Shown here in pieces: positions 45,778-52,467 of a stretch of DNA of 52,467 bases; positions within the stretch are counted from its first letter, which is position 1, and each line of letters starts with the position of its first letter. Under the pieces are notes generated by a model. It made no database searches and was not told the DNA's origin. It saw only the letters and a list, made by a program, of their open reading frames with translations. A program made the translations under genes and the position numbers. The stretch comes from Nitrospira sp. (lineage in GTDB: Bacteria; Nitrospirota; Nitrospiria; Nitrospirales; Nitrospiraceae), in contig JADYYH010000071.1 of assembly GCA_020853775.1 (NCBI GenBank), forward strand, positions 1-52,467, read 5' to 3'.

Positions 45778-47171
45778 AGATCTCCTTTCACGGCGCCGCG
45801 CGGTCAGTCACCGGGAGCCGCCATCTTCTCGAAATGCCAGGCAACCGAATCCTGTTGGACTGCGGCCTGTTTCAGGGGCAGCGGCAGGAGGCTGATCGGC
45901 AAAACCGGTTTTTAGGATTCGATCCGCGCTCGATTCAAGCCGTGCTCCTGTCGCACGCGCATATCGACCACTCCGGCGCGCTTCCCGTCCTGGGTAAACA
46001 CCAGTTTCGCGGGGACGTGCACATGACCCGTGCCACGGCGGATCTGACCGCCGTGATGCTGGAGGACTCGGCCCGCCTACAAGAGAACGATTGCGCCTAT
46101 CTGAACCGGAAGGAAAATCGTCGCGGGCGGAAGTGCCTGAAGCCGTTCTACGAGACACGTGACGCCCGAGCCATCATTCGCCGTTTCGTCGGCGCTCGCT
46201 ACGGAGACACGATCAAAGTGACGCCTCGTGTCACCGCGTCGTTCCATGATGCCGGGCACATTCTGGGATCCGCCGCCATTCGGCTCAAATACACTGCGCG
46301 CGGCAACAGCACCACGCTGCTGTTCTCCGGCGATCTGGGACGGTCGCACATGCCCATCCTCCGCGACCCGACGCCGCCGCCAAGTTGCGATGTCTTGATC
46401 ATCGAATCGACGTATGGCGATCGCCTGCATGAGGAGGCCGGCGAGGCGTTGACCAAGAAAGCGCAACAGATCGTCGCGCACGCGAAAGCACACAACAGCA
46501 AAATCATCGTACCGGCGTTTGCACTCGGACGGACGCAAGACCTCATCATGCGCATCAAACGACTGGTGGCCGAAGGTCAGATCGATCCGCTGCCCATTTA
46601 CATCGACTCGCCGCTGGCGTCGAAGGTCACGGACGTGTTCCGCAAACACCCTGAATGTTACGACGAAGAGACCTATCGCACCTTCACCTCGGAGGGAGAT
46701 CCCTTCGCCGCGCGGTATATCCGGTATGTCTCATCCCCCGATGAGAGTAAGCGCTTGAACAGCGTGAAAGGCCCCTGCGTTATCATTTCCGCCTCCGGCA
46801 TGTGCGAAGGGGGGCGCGTGGTCCATCACCTCAAACATGCCATTCAGGACGAAGCCAATATCATCGCCATCGTGGGATTTCAGGCCGAACATACCTTGGG
46901 ACGCAGGCTGGTTGAAGGCTGGGATGTCGTGCCGCTATTCGGCGTTCCCACAGCGCGCCGCGCCCAGGTGGTGGTGTTTAACGGGTTGTCGGCCCATGCG
47001 GATCGGAACGATCTGCTCGCCTATGTGCGAGCGATCAGTCCCGCGCCTCAGCAGATTTTCGTGGTGCACGGAGAAGAAAAACAGGCCCTGTCACTGGCAG
47101 CGGCTATTCAGACCGAATATCCCCGGACATCGATCGTCGTGCCCCACAAGGAGAGTAGTTATGAGGTCTAG
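45774..47171 (+). CDS. Metallo-beta-lactamase/beta-CASP RNase-like protein
   Basis: A 465-residue protein of the RNA-processing beta-CASP group (YSH1/CPSF-like, as in bacterial YSH1 homologues). The MBL motif SHAHIDHSGALP is near residue 60. The FHDAGHILGSA His motif, the FSGDLGR Asp motif and IIESTYGDR follow. The beta-CASP part ends with the ISASGMCEGGRVVHHL and GLSAHADRNDL signatures. The ATG at 45774 overlaps the LOG stop (ATGA). The next gene starts inside its last 11 bp. The likely role is RNA cleavage or trimming; the target is unknown. Confidence 0.92.
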   Translation: MKISFHGAARSVTGSRHLLEMPGNRILLDCGLFQGQRQEADRQNRFLGFDPRSIQAVLLSHAHIDHSGALPVLGKHQFRGDVHMTRATADLTAVMLEDSARLQENDCAYLNRKENRRGRKCLKPFYETRDARAIIRRFVGARYGDTIKVTPRVTASFHDAGHILGSAAIRLKYTARGNSTTLLFSGDLGRSHMPILRDPTPPPSCDVLIIESTYGDRLHEEAGEALTKKAQQIVAHAKAHNSKIIVPAFALGRTQDLIMRIKRLVAEGQIDPLPIYIDSPLASKVTDVFRKHPECYDEETYRTFTSEGDPFAARYIRYVSSPDESKRLNSVKGPCVIISASGMCEGGRVVHHLKHAIQDEANIIAIVGFQAEHTLGRRLVEGWDVVPLFGVPTARRAQVVVFNGLSAHADRNDLLAYVRAISPAPQQIFVVHGEEKQALSLAAAIQTEYPRTSIVVPHKESSYEV

Positions 47172-48405
47172 CATCGCCTGCGTCCTTCTCGTGATGACCA
47201 CATGCGTCCCTCTTGCCTGGAGTGCGGAGTCGTCGAACGAGGTGACCGAGCAACCGCGGGTACGCGCGCGCGCACTCGGCCTGAGACTCGGGCAACTGGA
47301 GCCCGGCCCGCTGAATGCCATTACCGATGTGCCGGGCGTGAAGGTCGGGCAGGTGACCGTGATGCGGGGAGACGGCGCTCTTCAACCGGGGCAAGGGCCG
47401 GTGAGAACCGGTGTCACGGTCGTGGTGCCACGGGAGGATGTGTGGCACAAAAAAGTTCCCGCAGGGGCCTTCGTGCTGAACGGCACCGGAGAAATGACCG
47501 GTCTGGCGTGGGTGACTGAATCGGGATTTCTCGAATATCCCATCGCGCTGACCAACACGCTCAATGTGCCACGGGTGGCCAATGGCGTCATCAGTTGGAT
47601 GCTCCGTCGCTATCCGGGGATCGGCATCACCGACGACACCCTCACCCCGGTCGTCGCGGAATGTGATGACGGCCGGTTGAACGATATTCAAGGACGCCAC
47701 GTTTCGGAAACAGATGTCATGCAAGCATTGGACGACGCGACATCCGGACCGGTCTCCGAAGGAACCGTCGGAGCGGGCACAGGTATGATTTCGTACGGAT
47801 TCAAAGGCGGCATCGGCACAGCCTCCCGGCGGCTTCCTGCTGCCGCCGGCGGGTTTACGGTCGGGGTCTTGGTCAACGCCAACCACGGCCGTCGCCCTGA
47901 ACTCGTCATGGGTGGAGTGCCGGTCGGACAACGGTATGACGCCGCGCCCGTTCAATCCAGCGGGCTGCCGGACCCGAATCCGGAACGCGTGTATGCCACC
48001 CGTGAAGGATCCAGCGGGAACGCCGAAGGATCGATCATCGTCATCGTTGCCACAGATGCTCCACTCGACAGCCGGCAACTGACCAGGCTCGGCAAGCGAG
48101 CCGCCTTGGGCCTGGCCCGGACCGGCTCGACCGCACGCCATGGAAGCGGCGATTTCATGCTGGCCTTCTCCACCGGCAATGTCATTCCCCATTACCCGGC
48201 CGAACCGATCTTTTCGCTCGCGCATCTGGCCGACACACATCTGAATGCCGTGATTACCGCCACGGTAGAGGCCACGGAAGAAGCGATCCTCAATGCCCTG
48301 ACCGGTGCCACCACCGTCATCGGACGCGACGGATTTCGGGCGGAGGCGATCTCGATTCCGAGACTCCGCGCACTGCTCTCGTCGGACGTGACCAACGGGC
48401 GGTGA
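47161..48405 (+). CDS. P1/S58-family aminopeptidase (DmpA-like)
   Basis: N-terminal nucleophile hydrolase, exported: the first 21 residues (MRSSIACVLLVMTTCVPLAWS) are a signal peptide. The family pattern NAITDVPGVKVGQVTV opens the mature part, with the GTGMISYGFKGGIGTASR and VLVNANHGRRPELVMGGVPVG blocks in the middle. Family members self-cleave before a catalytic Ser; here that is Gly290-Ser291 in the AEGSIIVIVATDAPL motif. DmpA and BapA relatives cleave D-amino-acid or beta-amino-acid peptides. The 11-bp overlap with the beta-CASP gene suggests co-expression. Confidence 0.9.
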   Translation: MRSSIACVLLVMTTCVPLAWSAESSNEVTEQPRVRARALGLRLGQLEPGPLNAITDVPGVKVGQVTVMRGDGALQPGQGPVRTGVTVVVPREDVWHKKVPAGAFVLNGTGEMTGLAWVTESGFLEYPIALTNTLNVPRVANGVISWMLRRYPGIGITDDTLTPVVAECDDGRLNDIQGRHVSETDVMQALDDATSGPVSEGTVGAGTGMISYGFKGGIGTASRRLPAAAGGFTVGVLVNANHGRRPELVMGGVPVGQRYDAAPVQSSGLPDPNPERVYATREGSSGNAEGSIIVIVATDAPLDSRQLTRLGKRAALGLARTGSTARHGSGDFMLAFSTGNVIPHYPAEPIFSLAHLADTHLNAVITATVEATEEAILNALTGATTVIGRDGFRAEAISIPRLRALLSSDVTNGR

Positions 48406-48491
48406 CCAGGCGCTCGACGCCGGTCGGCACCTTGCTTTTACAGGGCCTCACAGCTATTCTCCTGGCTCGTTTGTATCGGATGCGGAGGGCT

Positions 48492-48719
48492 ATGGCTGAT
48501 TATTCCATGGGAGGCGGACTCACGCTTCTCACCGCGCTGGAAAAGAGCGACAAGTTTGCGGAATTTTTAAAGACGCGAATGGCGCAAGCCCTAGAAACGC
48601 GAGACCCGACCGAACTCCATTATTTGCTCGCACAGCTTGATGATTATCATTCGTACATGTGGCGGTATTACAAAAAGCTCGCCACGGATCGACCGGAACG
48701 CATGAATCCTGGCGTCTGA
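48492..48719 (+). CDS. Uncharacterised small helical protein (75 residues)
   Basis: Not recognised. It starts MADYSMGGGLTLL after a CGGAGG site and is helical (LEKSDKFAEFLKTRMAQAL), ending in a Tyr-rich segment (DDYHSYMWRYYKKL). The frame also offers a GTG at 48402 that overlaps the peptidase stop (GTGA), giving 105 residues. I prefer 48492 because of the ribosome-binding site. It lies 46 bp before the FIST gene. Confidence 0.65.
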   Translation: MADYSMGGGLTLLTALEKSDKFAEFLKTRMAQALETRDPTELHYLLAQLDDYHSYMWRYYKKLATDRPERMNPGV

Positions 48720-48765
48720 CCTTGCGGGCTGCACGCCGTCCATCCCCTACTCAGCAGGACATCCC

Positions 48766-49992
48766 GTGATTACGACTGCGCCGTCAACGCTGCGATTTGC
48801 CTCCGCCCTGACCTGCCAAGGTGATGCCCAGGCTGCAGCCGATGACTTGATCAGAGCCATCCGCGAACAGTTAGGCCCTTCGCGAATTGATGTGGCCTTC
48901 CTGTTTATTTCGGCTCAGCATGCTGATCAGGCCGAGGCGCTTTCGCAAGCCCTGCGCCTGGCCTTGGGCCCGGTGACGCTGGTCGGCTGCACAGGCGAAG
49001 GCATTATCGCGACTGGACGCGAAATTGAATCAGGTCCGGCGGCCACACTTTGGGCGGCTCACCTGCCAGGCGTACTCATCCAACCGTTGCGGCTCTCATT
49101 TTCCAGCGTCCATGATCAGTTCTCGCTGCGCAACTGGCCGGACATGGATGAAGCGGGCGACGGCGCCCCGGTGATGATGCTGTTTGCCGATCCCTTTTCC
49201 ACGCCCATGCAAGAAGTCTTGACCGTCATTGAGGAACAATACCCCGGCACCCGCACCCTGGGCGGACTCGCCGGCGGCGGGCAGGACCTCGGCGAAAATC
49301 GTCTCTTCCTCGACGATCAGGTGTACACCGACGGCTTGGTGGGCGTGGCCCTGTCCGGCAACATCACCGTCCGATCCGTCATTTCACAAGGCTGCCGCCC
49401 TATCGGCGATCGCTTCATCGTCACGAAGGCCGAGCACAACGTCATTCAAGAGCTCGGGGGCATGCCGGCGTTACATTGCCTGCAAACCGTGTTTGAACAA
49501 CTCAGCAGCGATGAACGGGCCAAGGCCCAACGAGCCTTGCATATCGGCATCGCGATGGACGAGCAACGCGCGCACTTCACGCGAGGCGATTTCTTGATCC
49601 GCAATCTCCTCGGAGCCGACCAGCAGACCGGCGCGATCGTCATCGGAGATGTCATCCAGGAAGGGCAGACCGTCCAGTTTCAAGTCCGGGACGCTCATTC
49701 GGCGGATGAAGATCTTCATGCCTTGCTCGCCGCGCCGCCTCGCGGTGTCCCGTCAAAACCGCTCGGCGCGCTACTGTTCAGTTGCTGCGGGCGCGGCAAA
49801 GGGCTCTTCGGCATTCCGCATCACGACGCATCCGTTTTGGGCGAACAATTGGGTGCCATTCCGCTGGCCGGATTTTTTGCGCAAGGAGAAGTGGGGCCGG
49901 TGGGCGGACGGAATTTTCTCCATGGCTATACGGCCAGTATTGCCATTTTCTCGGAGCCCGAACGATGGCGCCAGACAGGCCTCATCCGGTGA
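48766..49992 (+). CDS. FIST N/C-domain sensor protein
   Basis: A 408-residue cytoplasmic protein with the FIST N domain (about 10-220, with LVGCTGEGIIATGREIESGPAATLWAA and TLGGLAGGG) and the FIST C domain (about 225-400, with GALLFSCCGRGKGLF and IPLAGFFAQGEVGPVGG). FIST domains sense small ligands and are often attached to signalling proteins. Here none is fused. The gene begins at GTG 48766 with an AGGA site. The ligand and partners are unknown. Confidence 0.9.
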   Translation: MITTAPSTLRFASALTCQGDAQAAADDLIRAIREQLGPSRIDVAFLFISAQHADQAEALSQALRLALGPVTLVGCTGEGIIATGREIESGPAATLWAAHLPGVLIQPLRLSFSSVHDQFSLRNWPDMDEAGDGAPVMMLFADPFSTPMQEVLTVIEEQYPGTRTLGGLAGGGQDLGENRLFLDDQVYTDGLVGVALSGNITVRSVISQGCRPIGDRFIVTKAEHNVIQELGGMPALHCLQTVFEQLSSDERAKAQRALHIGIAMDEQRAHFTRGDFLIRNLLGADQQTGAIVIGDVIQEGQTVQFQVRDAHSADEDLHALLAAPPRGVPSKPLGALLFSCCGRGKGLFGIPHHDASVLGEQLGAIPLAGFFAQGEVGPVGGRNFLHGYTASIAIFSEPERWRQTGLIR

Positions 49993-50048
49993 GCGCTCCT
50001 CCTGACCTGTTTCGTAAGTCAGGTCACGCAGGGAGCTGAAAGGGACGT

Positions 50049-50492
50049 ATGACGACTCGCTTCTGGTGGACAACTTGGGGTATCGTGGGGCTCGTATTCA
50101 TGACCATAGGGAGGCCAATGATGGCGAACAGTGAACAACCCGGGACGACGGCAGAAGTCACGACCGCATCCGGGCTCAAATACGTAGATGTGGTGGTAGG
50201 AACCGGCCGCGAAGCCGCCGCGGGCAATCTGGCGACGGTGCACTATACCGGGTGGCTCACCAACGGCAAGAAGTTCGATAGTTCCGTCGACCGCCGTGAT
50301 CCCTTCGCCTTCCCCATTGGGGCAGGACAGGTCATTCGCGGATGGGATGAAGGCGTCGCCGGGATGAAGGTCGGCGGAAAACGGAAGCTAACGATTCCAC
50401 CGGACCTCGGGTATGGAGCGCGTGGCGCCGGCGGAGTGATTCCTCCCAATGCCACGCTGGTGTTTGACGTAGAATTGCTCGAAGTCCGATAA
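50049..50492 (+). CDS. FKBP-type peptidyl-prolyl cis-trans isomerase
   Basis: A 147-residue isomerase with an N-terminal hydrophobic leader ([19 protein letters not shown]) that suggests export. The FKBP core runs from about residue 35: [57 protein letters not shown] and the closing [10 protein letters not shown]. It is a single-domain form, 56 bp after the FIST gene, with a short inverted repeat between them. Confidence 0.92.
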   Translation: MTTRFWWTTWGIVGLVFMTIGRPMMANSEQPGTTAEVTTASGLKYVDVVVGTGREAAAGNLATVHYTGWLTNGKKFDSSVDRRDPFAFPIGAGQVIRGWDEGVAGMKVGGKRKLTIPPDLGYGARGAGGVIPPNATLVFDVELLEVR

Positions 50493-50547
50493 GGGCTGGC
50501 ATGGTCCGGCCTTCACACATCTTCACCCTGGATTTCACGCACATCCG

Positions 50548-51654
50548 ATGAAACAGACGCCCCTCATAGACGCGCATCGCAAGGCACAAGGCAAGCTGGT
50601 CGATTTTGCCGGATGGGAAATGCCCATTCAATATTCCGGCGTCGTCGATGAGTACCAGACGGTCCGCCGTCATGCAGGATTGTTCGATGTCAGTCACATG
50701 GGGCGCATTCGTGTCGCAGGGCCAGGGTCATTGGCCTTTCTGCAGCGCGTGACCACCAATGATGTCTCCAAACTGTCGATTCGCCAATCGCAATACTCGA
50801 TGGTCTGCGCACCGAACGGAGGGATTAAGGACGACATCTTCATCTATCATGTGAAGCCCTATGAATTTCTCGTCTGCGTGAATGCCTCCAATCGTGAAAA
50901 GATCGTCGCCTGGTTTCACGAAAAGGTTGCGCAAGCCCAGGGGTGCACGGTCCAGGATCAGTCGACTGCTCTCGCGCAAATTGCGATTCAAGGCCCCGCT
51001 TCACGCGACACGCTCACCGCCGCCGGCCTGGCCGATCTTCACCTCCTGAAAATCCGGCACTGCCTGGACGCCGTCGTCTGCGGCCATCCAACCCTGGTGA
51101 CACGAACAGGTTATACCGGCGAATTGGGCTATGAATTGTATCTTCCGGCCGAGGGAGCCATGGCGATCTGGGCTCGTCTCCTCGAGGTGGGGCAGCCGCT
51201 CGGCTTGAAACCGGCCGGACTGGGCGCGCGAGATTTATTGCGACTCGAAATGGCCTACTTGCTCTACGGCAATGACATGGACGAAGGCACGACGCCCATC
51301 GAGGCCGGAGCGGACTGGGTCGTAAAGTTCGACAAGGGAGACTTTATCGGCCGCACGACGCTGCTGGCACAGCACAGCAACGGACCAGCGCGGCGGCTCA
51401 TTGCCTTTGAACTCGTTGAAAAGGCCGTGCCGCGACATGGGTTCAAGATTCTCAGCGCGCAGGACCAGGCCGTGATCGGTGAAGTCACCAGCGGAAATCT
51501 GTCGCCCATTCTGCAAAAAGGCATCGGCATGGGATACGTCACGCCGGTTGCCTCTCAGCCCGGATCGTCCATCCTGATCGACATCAGGGGGAAGGCCTGC
51601 CCTGCTGTCGTGGTCAAACCGCCATTCTACAAAAAACTTCCCGGCACGCCATAA
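50548..51654 (+). CDS. gcvT: Aminomethyltransferase (glycine cleavage T protein)
   Basis: T protein of the glycine cleavage system, which releases ammonia from the aminomethyl-lipoyl H protein and forms 5,10-methylene-THF. The 368 residues contain FDVSHMGRIRVAGP, GGIKDDIFIYH with the folate-binding Asp, TGYTGELGYELYLP, and LRLEMAYLLYGNDMDEGTTPIEAG, and end with the C-terminal OB-like domain. The sequence is a true GcvT rather than YgfZ. No gcvH or gcvP is present in the window. A NUDIX gene follows after 12 bp. Confidence 0.95.
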   Translation: MKQTPLIDAHRKAQGKLVDFAGWEMPIQYSGVVDEYQTVRRHAGLFDVSHMGRIRVAGPGSLAFLQRVTTNDVSKLSIRQSQYSMVCAPNGGIKDDIFIYHVKPYEFLVCVNASNREKIVAWFHEKVAQAQGCTVQDQSTALAQIAIQGPASRDTLTAAGLADLHLLKIRHCLDAVVCGHPTLVTRTGYTGELGYELYLPAEGAMAIWARLLEVGQPLGLKPAGLGARDLLRLEMAYLLYGNDMDEGTTPIEAGADWVVKFDKGDFIGRTTLLAQHSNGPARRLIAFELVEKAVPRHGFKILSAQDQAVIGEVTSGNLSPILQKGIGMGYVTPVASQPGSSILIDIRGKACPAVVVKPPFYKKLPGTP

Positions 51655-51666
51655 CCGCTGCACGCC

Positions 51667-52185
51667 ATGGTCAGACCGATCTATAAAGGCACGGTCGTCA
51701 CGCTCAATGTCGATACGGTACGCCTGCCGAACGGGCACACGATAGACCTGGAGGTCATACGCCATCCTGGCGCGTCAGCCGTCGTGCCCTTGAAGCAAGA
51801 TGGAACCGTCGTCCTGATCCGCCAATTCCGCCATGCGGCTGACGGGTTCATCTACGAAATCCCGGCCGGGAAGCTGCATCCGAAAGAAGACCCTTTAGCC
51901 TGTGCCGCTCGCGAACTTGAGGAAGAAATCGGGTACAGGGCGGGGCACTTCCAACTTCTGTCCAGCATTTTTACCGCGCCGGGCTTTGCCGACGAAGTCA
52001 TCCACGTGTACCTTGCCACAGAACTGACGCCGGGCACGCAAAACCTGGATCAGGACGAAGTCCTGGAAGTGGTAGAAATGCCGCTGCGAGAGGCCATCGA
52101 CAAAATAGAAGACGGCACCATACGGGACGCCAAAACGATTGTCGGGTTACAAGCGGTCTATATTCGGCAGGTGGGAAACCGGTAA
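51667..52185 (+). CDS. NUDIX hydrolase (ADP-ribose pyrophosphatase type)
   Basis: The Nudix box is GKLHPKEDPLACAARELEEEIGY (consensus Gx5Ex7REUxEExGU). The upstream VVLIRQFRHAADGFIYEIPAG segment and the downstream IFTAPGFADEVIHVYLATELTP segment match the ADP-ribose pyrophosphatase branch (NudF-like), which hydrolyses nucleoside diphosphate sugars. The length of 172 residues is normal. It is co-transcribed with gcvT and ends at the bidirectional terminator. Confidence 0.9.
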   Translation: MVRPIYKGTVVTLNVDTVRLPNGHTIDLEVIRHPGASAVVPLKQDGTVVLIRQFRHAADGFIYEIPAGKLHPKEDPLACAARELEEEIGYRAGHFQLLSSIFTAPGFADEVIHVYLATELTPGTQNLDQDEVLEVVEMPLREAIDKIEDGTIRDAKTIVGLQAVYIRQVGNR

Positions 52186-52191
52186 AAGACC

Positions 52192-52228
52192 GAAGAGGCC
52201 TCCCACCACCAGGATGGGAGGCCTCTTC
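52192..52228. terminator. Strong bidirectional hairpin terminator
   Basis: GAAGAGGCCTCCCA (52192-52205) and TGGGAGGCCTCTTC (52215-52228) are perfect inverse complements with a 9-bp loop, one of the strongest hairpins in the window. It sits between convergent genes. Confidence 0.85.
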
Positions 52229-52261
52229 AGCCAGCTAGCCTCGCCAGAAAACGGGTGACTC

Positions 52262-52467
52262 TTAGTGGCCGCCCTTCTTCTCGTCTTTCTTCTTCTCTTC
52301 GCCGAACACGGTCTGGGACAAGTGGCCGCCCTTCTTCTCGTCCTTCTTCTTCTCTTCACCGAAGAGGGTCTGGGAGAAGTGGCCGCCCTTCTTCTCTTCC
52401 TTCTTCTTGTCGTCACCGGCGAACGAAGGAGCGCTGAACGCCACCAACAATGCAGCCGCCATCACCG
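52262..52467 (-). CDS. Truncated secreted repeat protein (Lys/Glu/His-rich)
   Basis: The 5' end is cut by the window edge. The visible part opens with a signal-peptide end (AALLVAFSAPSFAG) and then repeats a 19-residue unit with GEEKKKDEKKGGH and (L/F)SQT(V/L)F, ending in KKGGH. Two full units and a partial one are seen. The protein is highly charged and low-complexity, with a His after each Gly-Gly pair. Its function is not known to me; metal or polyanion binding is a guess. Confidence 0.75.
   Translation of the reverse strand, partial: VMAAALLVAFSAPSFAGDDKKKEEKKGGHFSQTLFGEEKKKDEKKGGHLSQTVFGEEKKKDEKKGGH
52265..52420 (-). repeat. 57-bp tandem repeats in coding sequence
   Basis: The unit begins at 52265, 52322 and 52379, exactly 57 bp apart (19 codons). 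The third is incomplete. Units differ by a few bases (for example tcgtctt, tcgtcct, tcttcct), so they are old enough to have diverged slightly. All changes keep the reading frame. Confidence 0.85.

Noticed and set aside
49993-50048. Small inverted repeat (CCTGAC/GTCAGG) between FIST and FKBP genes
   Set aside because: Stem of only 6 bp without a U-tract; too weak to call a terminator.
50493-50547. Possible glycine riboswitch before gcvT
   Set aside because: Only 55 bp lie between the genes and I see no conserved riboswitch core.
52265-52420. Evenly spaced repeats considered as a CRISPR array
   Set aside because: The units are directly adjacent with no unique spacers and stay in frame as protein repeats.

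Overview
The window reads as chromosomal DNA of a GC-rich bacterium, most likely a member of Nitrospirota (Nitrospira-like). That assignment is an inference from the overall protein character and gene mix and was not tested by any search. The window is almost entirely housekeeping sequence. I see no prophage, insertion sequence, CRISPR array or integrase.

Region 1 (about 0.2-18.3 kb) is nearly all on the minus strand. Read in the direction of transcription it runs rpmH - rnpA - yidD - yidC - mnmE - mnmG - rsmG - parA - parB - two bactofilins - mnmA - atpH-A-G-D-C - lipoprotein - rluD-type pseudouridine synthase. This is the classic origin-proximal gene set, but dnaA is absent beside rpmH. Two perfect parS palindromes flank rsmG next to parAB, so this is the chromosome partition locus. 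The ATP synthase cluster encodes only F1 subunits. Its atpD-atpC junction carries a long inverted repeat.

Region 2 (18.7-27.1 kb) is on the plus strand. It has a lipoprotein with a YkuD-like domain whose catalytic Cys appears to be Ser, then a tightly packed sugar-phosphate operon (pgi, pgl, glk, rpiA) ending in an M1 aminopeptidase.

Region 3 (27.2-34 kb) is mixed in orientation: an FtsX-type ABC exporter pair, a divergent SGNH esterase lipoprotein, a 58-residue membrane protein with its own promoter, a SWIM zinc-finger/coiled-coil protein and a ChaN-family lipoprotein.

Region 4 (34-40 kb) is on the plus strand: an unknown protein with a methyltransferase-like motif, then MoxR ATPase - DUF58 - transglutaminase (TgpA-like). 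After it comes a decayed 2OG-Fe(II) oxygenase gene and a tRNA-Gly(GCC).

Region 5 (40.8-52.5 kb) is mostly plus-strand: a set of small uncharacterised proteins, a Trm112-like protein (minus), DUF502 and GNAT genes, two related BamE/SmpA-like lipoproteins, a LOG-family protein, a beta-CASP ribonuclease-like protein, a DmpA-type peptidase, a FIST sensor protein, an FKBP, gcvT and a NUDIX hydrolase. It closes at a strong hairpin terminator facing a truncated gene built of 57-bp tandem repeats.

No clearly new multi-gene defence or biosynthetic system is visible. The most interesting leads are the parS pair embedded at the ends of rsmG, the atpD-atpC hairpin, the Cys-to-Ser YkuD protein, the oxygenase pseudogene and several unannotated or poorly known small proteins.
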